Origin: Metellina segmentata
Lineage: Eukaryota > Arthropoda > Arachnida > Araneae > Tetragnathidae
Assembly (NCBI GenBank): GCA_947359465.1
Contig: OX375883.1
Coordinates: forward strand, 96,360,293-96,424,292
DNA length: 64,000 nucleotides
Direction of reading: 5' to 3'
Part shown: in pieces, positions 53,855-63,152 of the stretch
How positions within the stretch are numbered: the first letter of the stretch is position 1
Layout: the number at the start of each line of letters is the position of its first letter
Position numbers and translations under genes: made by a program
The notes under the pieces: generated by a model
Told to the model about the DNA's origin: nothing
Seen by the model: only the letters and a program-made list of their open reading frames with translations
The model's database searches: none

Positions 53855-56800
53855 CTACAAGCAAAAAAAGAATTGGTATGTCAGTCCTAATAAGGGGTAT
53901 ATACTAAAATTTAATATTAGAAGGGGCCTAATATTTTTCCTGTTTTAAATTCCAATTAGAAGGCAAATTTACAGAATTAACATTGTGTTTGGCGATCTAT
54001 TGACTGATCTAAGTAGCATTTTACCTCTGGTGAGCAAAACCCTGATTTATGCTGCTTAAATATGCTTCCATGTGTGTTTGTAGTTTTCTTTAATATTAAA
54101 TTCTAGCCACTGCGAGATGTAAGGTATTAATCTGGTGTAAAATTTTCCGCAGATTTCAAATCCGCTGACATTTTCAATCTATCTGTAACGATATTTTACG
54201 AAAACGAACTTAACAATCCCAGTCAAAATGATTTTTATTTTTTTGCTCTCATTCACTCAAATAGAATAAGGCAGGAAATGTATTTTTTTTTTACGCGAAG
54301 GGCAGAAAATGCAATCTGTTTATTTTTGGAAAGAGAAAGTTCACGGTGACGTTACTATCTCTCGCGAAAATATAAGATGTATTCATTTAAAAATTAAAAA
54401 AATATATATTATTAGGTTTAAAGTGAAATTTTCCGCAGATTTCAAATCTGTTGAAAATTTTACTCTATCTTTACAGTCTAGGAGATACAAAAAAAGAACT
54501 AAGCGACTCCAATTTAAAGATTATTTTTTTTATCGCCTGGCTGGAAAATCATTCCTCCGCGCAAAATCAAAATGGAAACGAAAAAACAAATTTAGAACCT
54601 GTGATCTCTTTATCAACACCTCCACCCTAAAATTGCAAAAAATTCGGACTACCTTTATGCCAAATCCCATTACTGAAAGTGCCATAGATTCATCAGAACT
54701 TTCATCACAAAACAACTTCCTTTTATAATAGAGTTCCTGGTTCGAATCCGGGTCCGGGCATGGATGTTTGTAAGCGTATGGTGTAGAGGCGGCTGGCGCA
54801 CCTTAAATCTGTCGTGGCCGAAAGTCCTCACGTTGGGTTGGTGTGGAAGTTTGGAGAGTGGGGTGCCAGCTCAGATGTTGCTTCGTCATCTGACCGTGGT
54901 TCAAAATTACGAGGTGTTGTTCTCGGATCTTTCCGTTAAGGGACTGATCCCGGACAGTCGTCAATAGCCCGTTGGGTAGCACTAGTACGACGTTAACTAA
55001 AATTATCATTACCTTTTATAATAGAGATTTCAGTGACCGTCGCAAATAGCCCATTCTGTCGCTCCACTGCGACGTTCAATTAAAAACCTACCTTTACTTT
55101 TATCCCTTTTCTCTCGCATAGTAGACCCGGTTGGAAGGTATGGTAATTTTTAATTACCGTCATACTAGAGCAACCCAACGGGCTATTGACGACGATCCGG
55201 GTTCAATCCCCTAAGGGAAAAACTGAGGACGACACATAATTTTGAACAACGGTCAGATGACAAGGTAACACCTGAGCTGGCACCCCACTCTCCTAACTTC
55301 CTCACCAACACAACGTGAGGACTTTCGGTCGCGACAGATTTAAGGTGCACCAGCCGCCTCTACACCATACGCTTACAAACGTCCATGTACTGACCCGGAT
55401 TCGAACCAGGAACCACCAGACTTGTTGTTCGGCTATGTCAATTCGGAATTCATCCTTTCAAATTTGCATTGGCGAAATTCGTAAATTGTCTATATTACAA
55501 AAATGTTACCGCAGCCGCTGCAGGATTAAAAACTCGCTTTTTTCGCTCGATTCTTAAGACGGTTTTCCGAGAAAGTACGGATAAGAAAATTACGAAATTT
55601 ACATGATTTGTTCAAAATTGTACAGAGAACATGATGGAGAAGATTTTTTTTCTGAGCCGGCTATTAGTTTAGAGTGCATTAAGTGTCCAAGTCGAAAAAA
55701 AGCGAAATTTCTAACGCGAGGGGGGAAAAAACGTACAAAATTTCAGTCTTCAGCTGTGAGTTTTTTTAGTAAGGAGCACCTCTAAACTTAAACTTTTGCA
55801 GCTCGTCGATTTTTTTTTTTAAATTTCAATTTGTTTACTGATAGTATTTTTTCGAAATTCGAGACATTTTCGTTACTTTTTTCTTAAAACTCATATCTAT
55901 AGCTTATTACTATTAGTTTTTAAACTTGAAACCATCTCTGGAAACCTTAGAACGTAATCTTTCTTGTAGTATAATTATTTAATTGCTATAATTATTATTT
56001 TTGGTAATGGTAATTTTAGTTAACGTCGTACTAGAGCAACACAACGGGCTATTGACGACGGTCCGGGATCAGTCCCTTAAGGGAAAGATCCGAGGACAAC
56101 ACCTCGTAATTTTGAACCACGGTCAGATGACGAAGCAACACCTGAGCTGGCTAACTCTACACTATACGCTTACAAACATCCATGCCCGGACCCGGATTCG
56201 AACCAGGAACCTTCCGATCCAGAGGCTAACACCTTAACCACTTTATTATTTTTGAAATTGGTTTATAAATAAATTCGATGCGATTTAAAGTTGGTCATAC
56301 AAATTTAAAAACGTTTAGATCGTAATTTCCTATACAAAACTAAAACTGGTCACATATATAGCTTAATACTATTAGTTTAAAATTTGAAAATATCACGTGA
56401 AAACTTAGAATGTACTCTTTCTTATGGTATAATTATTTTTAAAATTGGTTCATAAATAAAATCGTTGCGGTTAAAAGTATAATTTAAACATTTTGCGGTA
56501 GCGTACGTTTCTTCACGGAAATGAAAGGTTACATTTCTAACTAACGGGTTTACCAGATAATCTTTGATAATAAGTAAAAAATTTCCAAAACATTTATCGT
56601 AGCAATAATTACCATAGCAACGGTTTTTTTTTATTTAGCCGTTGAAACTCGCTGTGACGTCATGGCCGGAAAGTCCAAAAGGCTCAAAACGCGTTCTTTA
56701 GCTAGATTCCTCAGACGGTTCCCGAGAAAGTACAGGTCAGAAAATTGCGAGATTAACATGGTTTATTCAAAATTGTACAGGGAACAAGATAGAAGAGGTT

Positions 56801-59800
56801 TTTTTTTTACTGATACGGCTATTAGTTTAGGGTACATGAGTGTTAAAGTATAGAAATAAAGCGAAATCGCTTGCGAAAGGAGTATTGGTTTGAGCAAATC
56901 ACCGGGGCTGGCGAGCAGGGGGCGGAGCCCTCGCTGTGACGTCATGAGCCGGAATGTCCAATCAGGAACATACGAATTATTAAGATAGTTTTGCAGTCTC
57001 AGGTGATTAAAACTCTGCAAAAGGAGTGTTGGTTTGCGAAGCAAACCAAATGGGATCAGGGGGGCGGAGCCCCCTTGTATTTAAAAAAGAAGTGAACTGC
57101 CATATCGTTCGGAGCACGTACAAACTCGTTCTTCCACAGTCTGCCACTATATTTAGCTCGACTAAAATAGCCTCAAACGAAGTGAAATTTTTACCTGAAC
57201 TGGATGTAAACTATCAACTGGCTCCAAGAGCTTCCATAATTCGAAGCCTTCCTTTTCCCATTGCTGTATGACTGGAAATAATAAATAAAAAGGATCATCT
57301 ATCAGTTCATTGTATATTATGAGCAAAATAATTCATTTACTTCTCTTAAAAATGTTACCGGCTTAGATTAAATTCATACTTTAATACGAATTTTTGATAC
57401 CTGAAATAAAGTTATAAAATTCCGAACTCTGCAGCTGTTGGTTTAGAACTTTGTACTAATAAAATAGAAATGTACTACATTATCAAAGTATTCAGATACT
57501 AACGAAACTTTGCATAAATTCCAACTAGGAAAAGTAATATTTTAGAATTTGAAGCGTGATGATAGGTAATTCTATTAAGAGGTAAGAAAATGAATCTAAC
57601 GTCGCACTGGAACAACACAAGAGGCTATTAGCGACGATTCGGGAGCAATCCTGAAGGGAAAGTTTCGAAGACAACTCGTATTTTAGAACCAGGGCTCAAA
57701 CTCCTGGTTCTGGAAACCTATCAACAACTGATCTGGCACCCCACTCTCTGAATTTCCACACCACACCAACGTGAGAACGTTTGAAACCACGACGGAATTA
57801 ACGTGCACCAGCCTCACACAAGACGGTTATCAATTGGATCGAGTTTCAAACTCGCAATCCTCCGGTTACTAATCCTCTACTCTGCGCGTGGAAGTGTTTA
57901 AAAAAAAAATTCTTTCTGTTTTAAATTAATTTAATATTAATTAGAAGTGTTTTAAATTAATTTAAATGTGATACAAGTAAAGTTGAGTTTTTTTTTACTA
58001 ATAGGGTTTTTATCAAAGTTCCACTTTCAAAAAGCTGTACCACTGCTCAGAATGACCTAAAATTTGAACTGAATATACTCGAAGAATCGGGAAATGGTAT
58101 GGCATAAGAAAAATAGTTTCACATTTTAGCAATAGATGGCGTTTTAAGTGTTATACTATATGCAAAATAAAAGACGTGTCATGAGCACGAAACATTGCAG
58201 TTTTAATTCTCACCTTTCGACTTTATTTCTCTTTTATTAATCCTTTTTATTCTACTTGCAGAAATGGATCATCGAAGTTAACCACTTCCGAATGCGGTCA
58301 CAACTTAGTAAAGTGACCGACTGAGTTGCTGATTTCGCTAAAGGAGGTAGCGCCATCTATTGGAACTTCGTTCAGTTCATTCTCTTTTATTTTTTCTAGC
58401 CAATTTAATTCATTTTTCTAAGCAAATTTCTGTATTCAATCATGCAAATTATTTTTATGTACACACACCTAATGACTGGGAGCTAAGCTGCTTTGCAGTA
58501 GGCACTCCGGAAGTGATTGTCCACTCCAGTTTTTCTGATATTGCGTGTCTGAGAAGCTCATCACGACTCTCTCAGTAGAGGATCGCGATCTGCTCGCGAA
58601 GCCTTTTTACAAGAACGGTTACAGTGCGCCAGTAGCTCCGAAGAAATTTCGGACAGTAAAGGGTAAGAAAAAAAAGGATGTGATCCGATGTCTGACAAGG
58701 ATCTGGAGAAAATGATTAAGAAATTCGAAGAGACAGGTCCTCAGGATAATTAAAAACCGATTTTCATCATTCGATGTGGTACTCCCTTGTCGCGGTGGAT
58801 GGGCTTTACACTAACAGTGCCACAACTGTTGAATGACTTAGAAGTCATTTTTTCATTAAAATACCAATACAGTCATGCACATTGAACAGGACAGTTGGTT
58901 TAGCGTGCAACTCATGCAATGTTGGTATAGCCGTCGTATTGCGATACATACGTCGTTTGTAGCCGAACCCATTTACGTTATGATGCTTACAGCGCCATCT
59001 ATTGCTAAACTTTGGAACTATTTTTTATCTTATGTTTACCCCTTTTTCGGGTATATTCAGTTCAAATTTCAGGCCATTCTGAGCAGTGGTTCTTTTTGTA
59101 CAGATTTTTGAAAATTTAACTTCTCTATACATAAATCTCTTACGTGTCACGCAAAATAGGCGTTATTTGCTTGTGGCGTTTTGGCAACACTGTACGATTG
59201 TTTGTTTACCACGAAGTCTCGCGTATCAATTGAATTTATAGCGTTATCGGATGAAATTTTATTGTAAAAAAAAAACAAACAGAAATTGAGTTGAGCTGTT
59301 GCGGTTTATAATAGAAATCAAAGAAAGCGGAGGATCTTTTCAGGGCCATTTAAAAAACGGTCCTTTTCATGGCCAGCAATTACAGTTTAACAAGACGCTT
59401 GCACTACAACTTTCGGCAACAAACTCAATGAAAAAGTGTGGGTCGTTCGAGTGCTGGGGAAATGTACACACAAACAACATGCTGGGTATTCAATTTCCAA
59501 AGCGACGCTCACATTTCGAGTCAAAATGTGCTCAAAATTTTCATTTGAATTCTGATTTCAGAGGTACTGTATACATATTTTCTGTAATACAGCAAATTTA
59601 GATTTGAAAAACATATTTTTGGAATATCATATTTTGTAAACAATCCCTTCTGCTATGACACATGTCTTCATTGAGGCGAGCGAAGCGAGCATAGGTTCTC
59701 GCAGCGAACCAATGATGATTGCGGGCTCCCTAGTTAATTATAATCACCTTGCACATTGGTTGTAGTACTGAAATATACTTCCCGTAAAATATAACGCATT

Positions 59801-62800
59801 TGCTCAAAGATTGCAAATCTATCGATCAAGATTTTGTCATTAGTCATAATAGTGGTTTGATGGGTGAAAATTCGAAATCATTCTAGAATATCTGAAATGG
59901 TTGGTATCTCAATGTTCTCCCACTTGTAATTTTTACAGTTAAACAGCATTCAATATATTCCGTGCATAAAGATTTCCTATCAAAGCAATCAAATAAACAT
60001 TTACTTATTCCAACAAAATAAGCGTTCGTAATATTACGTAGACATGCATTGGAATAAATTCTAAATTTCAAATTGGCGCACTTGCTAAACTTAACAAGCG
60101 ATTACGATGTTACCATCCGGCAAATTTTCAAAGGTTCATGGAAGCGTATAAGTGATTAAACTATTGAGAATTATTGTTTTTATAACTTACCTGTTATCAT
60201 TGGATTGCTTAAAAAGTTGATAGTAAATGAATCGTATTTCTTTGTAGCTGCTATGTCTTTCAAAACTTGAGTCAGCTCAACAGCTCTCTGGAAATAGTTT
60301 AGACGAAATTATTAAACAAGCAGAATGTTAATAGCTTTAACAACCGTTCAACTAGATTCAGTGCTAGCGCTTTGAATGACCTCATATTAAAAAAAACTTA
60401 ATGGATGAAGACCTACTTTGTAATATTATAAGTATTTCACCCATTAAAATGTAGGGTAGGTGTTCAAAATATCACCCCTGTGCTTAATATCACCTACTCG
60501 TGTTTGCAAGCCTTAGTTTATGTAGTTAACTTCACGGTCTAGGGTTTAGCCACACGTAGCGCATTCGGGAAGTTTCCTGTCAGTTATATCAACAACACTA
60601 TCGCATCTGAAGTATTTTGGGTCTCCAATCCATTCAGGGAATATCCAGCGTATGTTTCAAAATCATCATTTCGTTTATATGACTTCAAAGTACATTCAAT
60701 ACTAAAGGTATGCATACAGAGGCTGTTCACACATTTTTTAGACAATGTATATTGTATTCACAAAACTAAATTACATAAAATTCTTGTGTTTTAAATGTTC
60801 TATATTTGATAGCCCTTATTCTGAACTATCTTTCAACACCGTAATTTCCAGGATAATAATGCCTTTTGAAGTGTCAGAAGAGGTATTCTATCCCATTCCT
60901 CCTGTACAGCTTTCCAGACTCCTGTAAGGGTTGTGGGACGACGTTTGGATAATGCAGATTTTAAAAGTCCGAAAGCACAAAAATCCACAGGTGATACATC
61001 GGGAGATTTAGTAGGGATATCAGTGAAGGGTATGGCCTTGATACCGGTTTTTTGTTCCATTTCTTTTAGGAAATTTACAGTGGATTTTGATGTGTGACTG
61101 CTAGCTTTTTTATTGATGGAGTTCCACAGATTGATGGCACTGTGGGTAAAGCGATGGTATTTCATTCAGAAAAATTGGCGATAAAATATGTTCCTGATAG
61201 TATTTGGAGTTCATCTTGAAAATTTTTTTTCCACTCTCTTTATTTTTAACTTGCCTTTATATGAAAAACCAGCAACAATCATGAATCCCTTAGAAAAACT
61301 TTGTTTCGATTCTGTGAACTATGTACTTAGATTTTTTTCTCCCCTTTTATGATAATAAATGCCTCTTTTTTTGCTGCAATCGTTTAAATACACCCATGAT
61401 TCATCTACTGTGACAATTTTTTCCATTTTTCTTTGGATAAATGTTTCGCTTATAGAATTCGGCAGCGTGTCCTGCGTTCAGCGATATGCTTTGGAGAAAG
61501 ACGATGCACATTGCGTTTTTTCTCTTTCTTAAGATTTAAATCAACGTTTATCCTTTTGTTTACAGTGGACACCGAGCATTTTAATGATTTTGCAACTGTC
61601 CTTTGACTAGGGGGATTTTTTTAAACATTAAACAACGTACCTTTGCAATAGTCGAAGATGTCCGTTTCTTCTTTGGATACTTGTTTGGAAATTTTGTCCC
61701 ATTTGAGGCTCCAATTTGACGTTTTTTTTTCCTTTATTGTTGGCGATATTACTTATCGACGCTTTAGATACCATAAAACGATGACTCTCACACCTTTTTT
61801 GGGTAACGGAATATGAATATTTCTCTTCGGAAAGAGCTTAAATATAGCCTTCGAACCACTGCTTCGTTAAAAACGCCATTTTGAATAAAAACAAACCTCT
61901 CAAGCCGCAGACGATAATTTTGACTTTTAAAAACATAGTACAACTGCAATTATTTCTTTTGCACCAAACTATTTTTTATTACCGCTAACCAAAATCGTCT
62001 AAAAAATGTGCGAACAACCTCTGTATATGCTCTACTAGCAACTCGTTTTTAAAAATAGCTCCTCATTCCGCCTGGTGTGTGGTAATAGGAACAGGGGTAG
62101 ACGATATTAGGAACCCACTGTTGAAAATTTTCTTGGGAAACTTTTTGAAGTTTGACTAGCTAACTTAAACTGACATAAGTGAAGAATGGTCTCTGGAAAC
62201 CAAAGGAGAATAGTTCCTAGTGATATTAATTTAATTTCCAGCTTGATTTCCCTACTCAGGAGGATGGGATACAGAGAAATAATTAGGATAGGCGATATTT
62301 GGAATACCTATCCTACCACTTGGAGCTAGGGACGCGAAATCGACCGCAAAACATCGATCCTGATAATACATCGCCCAAAAAACATCGATGTTTTTAAACA
62401 TCATTGTATTTAAGTTTTTTTTATTCAAAAATAATACATCGACATTCTAAAAACATTGACAATGTTAAAACATCGATGTTAAACAAACATCGGGTCCAAT
62501 AAATCGATGGTAAATATAACAATGTTTTACATAAAACATGTTTTGAAGACATCGATGTTTCATCCTTACTTTTCACGCTCTTTACCCTTGGCCACTTTGG
62601 TCTAAAAGTATGTTCAATTTACCGATTATTGACATTACGCTACTTGGTTATTTTTTTATATTTTTATAATTGTATATTTTTCCTTTAAAAATAAAACATC
62701 GACAAGTATAAGCATCGATGTTAAAAAAACATCGGCTCCAATACATTGATATTAAATTCATTGATGTTTTTATAAAACATCGATGTCAAAAAAATAAAAC

Positions 62801-63152
62801 ATCGATGTTTAAAAAAAATAAAACATCGATGTTTTAAAAAAAATAAAACATCGATGTTTAAAAAAAATAAAACATCGGTGTTTATTTTTTTTTATAAAGC
62901 ATCGTCATTGATGTCGCATTCCTACTTGTAGCTTACCTGCGTCGTTGCATCCCTGATGGTTTTGTTTCTGTTCATCCATCCGAAGCAAGGCCCTATCCTC
63001 ATGCAGTTGAACCATTCGTACAAATTGCGATACTTCACGTCTCCGTGATGCATTCCGATTGGGTGGAGCCGTTCTGCCATGGTGTCATAAATGAAGCTGC
63101 CGTTCACGAGACCAATCAAGAGGACGTGACTGCCAGGAGGCAGGATGGTTTG
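53726..63152 (-). CDS. AOAH: Acyloxyacyl hydrolase, C-terminal 172 residues in four exons
   Basis: Exons 63152-62937, 60287-60191, 57271-57195 and 53854-53726 (minus) join in frame at GT/AG sites. The reading includes GSHVLLIGLVNGSFIYDTMA, YEWFNCMRIGPCFGWMNRNK, FELWKLLEPVDSLHP and PIIEKVFGNQGGH, then stop. AOAH is a secreted or lysosomal GDSL-type lipase that removes the secondary acyl chains of lipid A, detoxifying bacterial lipopolysaccharide, and it also acts on other lipids. The Asp124 and His127 of this fragment (DSLHP) are in the GDSL block V position and should be two of the catalytic triad. The nucleophile Ser block, the Asn block and the saposin-like small subunit are encoded upstream, beyond the right edge. 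Cys residues in FNCMRIGPCFGW match family positions. The human protein is about 575 residues, so roughly 30 percent is seen. Confidence 0.92.
54125..54500. repeat. Fragments of family D interior
   Basis: Two pieces (54125-54240 and 54410-54500) contain AAATTTTCCGCAGATTTCAA followed by ATC(C/T)G(C/T)TGA, as at 6955-6990 and 33965-34010. Confidence 0.6.
54734..55011 (+). repeat. SINE family A, 5'-truncated young copy
   Basis: It starts at box B (TTCCTGGTTCGAATCC) and lacks box A. The body is close to the copy at 16892. It is flanked by a perfect 15-bp duplication, CCTTTTATAATAGAG, at 54719-54733 and 55012-55026. The intact duplication indicates a comparatively recent, target-primed, 5'-truncated insertion. 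It lies in the AOAH intron between exons 57195 and 53854. Confidence 0.9.
55027..55095 (+). repeat. Diverged SINE 3' fragment
   Basis: GACCGTCGCAAATAGCCCAT and GTCGCTCCACTGCGACGTTC match the family A 3' blocks with many changes. Confidence 0.5.
55139..55431 (-). repeat. SINE family A copy
   Basis: Nearly full-length in reverse orientation. The box B complement (GGATTCGAACCAGG) is near 55399, followed by a truncated head. Confidence 0.85.
55480..55990 (+). repeat. Dispersed repeat family F, copy 2
   Basis: It contains AAACTCGCTTTTTTCGCTCG, CCGAGAAAGTACGG, AAAATTGTACAGAGAACATG, CGGCTATTAGTTTAGAGTGC and AGCGAAATTTCTAACGCGAG, all shared in order with 56640-56880 and 41420-41640. It ends before the hairpin part. 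Open frames in the three copies are not conserved well enough to claim coding. Confidence 0.7.
56003..56244 (-). repeat. SINE family A copy with internal deletion
   Basis: Reverse orientation. The body is joined directly from CACCTGAGCTGGC to the head region, removing about 90 bases. The tRNA-like head is at 56165-56244. Confidence 0.85.
56245..57080 (+). repeat. Dispersed repeat family F, copy 3 with best-preserved hairpins
   Basis: A partial unit (56245-56384) is followed by a full unit. TGACGTCA occurs at 56655-56662 and 56937-56944. The hairpin part has TTGGTTTGCGAAGCAAACCA plus A (57029-57049), a perfect 9-base stem with a GAA loop, and GGGGGCGGAGCCCCC (57060-57074), a perfect 6-base stem with a GGA loop. 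A deleted version of the same modules is at 56886-56931. Confidence 0.75.
57195..57271 (-). CDS. AOAH: AOAH third-from-window-start exon (penultimate)
   Basis: 77 bases that complete a split Val codon and then encode IQQWEKEGFELWKLLEPVDS and LHPVQ. The acceptor is TTATTTCCAG, the donor GTAAAA. It contains the Asp and His of the GDSL block V. Confidence 0.92.
57596..57890 (-). repeat. SINE family A, old diverged copy
   Basis: The CTAACGTCGCACTGGAACAA, GGCACCCCACTCT and AACGTGCACCAGCC blocks are recognisable in reverse orientation with many substitutions, so it is older than the copies at 54734 and 16892. Confidence 0.7.
58010..59110 (+). mobile_element. DNA transposon relic with long imperfect inverted ends
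   Basis: The left end (58020-58145: CCACTGCTCAGAATG, AAATTTGAACTGAATATA, TAGCAATAGATGGCG) and the right end (58990-59100) are complementary over about 120 bases with mismatches. Inside lie the shared segment 58190-58535 and a coding fragment at about 58560-58750 (LSVEDRDLLAKPFYKNG-like, then VAPKKFRTVKG and LEKMIKKFEETG). That fragment resembles the DUF4817 helix-turn-helix found at the N-terminus of some arthropod mariner-related transposases. It is short and broken. Confidence 0.65.
59111..60190. other. AOAH intron sequence with a CGAGCGAAGCGAG-type patch
   Basis: A 100-codon frame at 59299-59601 is unrecognised. At 59674-59720 GGCGAGCGAAGCGAGC and GGTTCTCGCAGCGAACC resemble the hairpin part of family F. 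Nothing else supported. Confidence 0.45.
60191..60287 (-). CDS. AOAH: AOAH exon
   Basis: 97 bases encoding RAVELTQVLKDIAATKKYDS and FTINFLSNPMIT, ending one base into the next codon. The acceptor is CTATTTCCAG, the donor GTAAGT. Confidence 0.92.
60452..62315. mobile_element. TIR element interrupted by a mariner-type element
   Basis: The left TAGGGTAGGTGTTCAAAATA and the right complement TAGGATAGGTATTCCAAATA form imperfect inverted ends. No transposase of its own is readable. It contains the element at 60717-62023. No clear target duplication was found. Confidence 0.6.
60717..62023 (-). pseudogene. Tc1/mariner-superfamily element with decayed transposase
   Basis: The ends are CAGAGGCTGTTCACAC..TTTTAGAC and the complement of CAGAGGTTGTTCGCAC..TTTTAGAC, flanked by TA on both sides (60715-60716 and 62024-62025). 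On the minus strand the transposase reads from about 61880 to 60833: a start near MAFLTKQWFEGYI, SISNIANNKGKKTSNWSLKW, RTVAKSLKCSVSTVNKRINV (helix-turn-helix) and LSPKHIAERRTR. Finally, in one open frame, DIPTKSPDVSPVDFCAFGLL (with the P-D-x-S-P motif near the third acidic position) and LLTLQKALLSWKLRC follow. Multiple stops and frameshifts make it inactive. Confidence 0.82.
62327..62924. mobile_element. MITE rich in AACATCGATGTT palindromes, 12 bp from an AOAH splice donor
   Basis: The ends are TAGGGACGCGAAATCGA and the complement of TAGGAATGCGACATCAA. The flanks are CTTGGAGC (62319-62326) and CTTGTAGC (62925-62932), an 8-bp duplication with one difference, so it is hAT-like. The interior contains roughly ten copies of ACATCGATGTT or near versions, separated by A-rich spacers, densest at 62770-62880. 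There is no coding sequence. Confidence 0.8.
62937..63152 (-). CDS. AOAH: AOAH exon (5'-most in the window)
   Basis: 216 bases, phase 0 at both ends, encoding QTILPPGSHVLLIGLVNGSF, IYDTMAERLHPIGMHHGDVK, YRNLYEWFNCMRIGPCFGWM and NRNKTIRDATTQ. The acceptor is CATGTCCATTTCAG, the donor GTAAGC. The start of the gene is beyond 64000. Confidence 0.93.

Noticed and set aside
56662..56853. Conserved small protein encoded by family F (similar frames at 55603 and 41430)
   Set aside because: Frames contain stops and shifts in different places among the three copies, and amino-acid similarity is no better than the DNA similarity.
62765..62885. CRISPR-like array of spaced palindromic repeats
   Set aside because: Spacers are A-rich and nearly alike, the sequence lies in an animal intron, and TIRs with a target duplication define it as a MITE.
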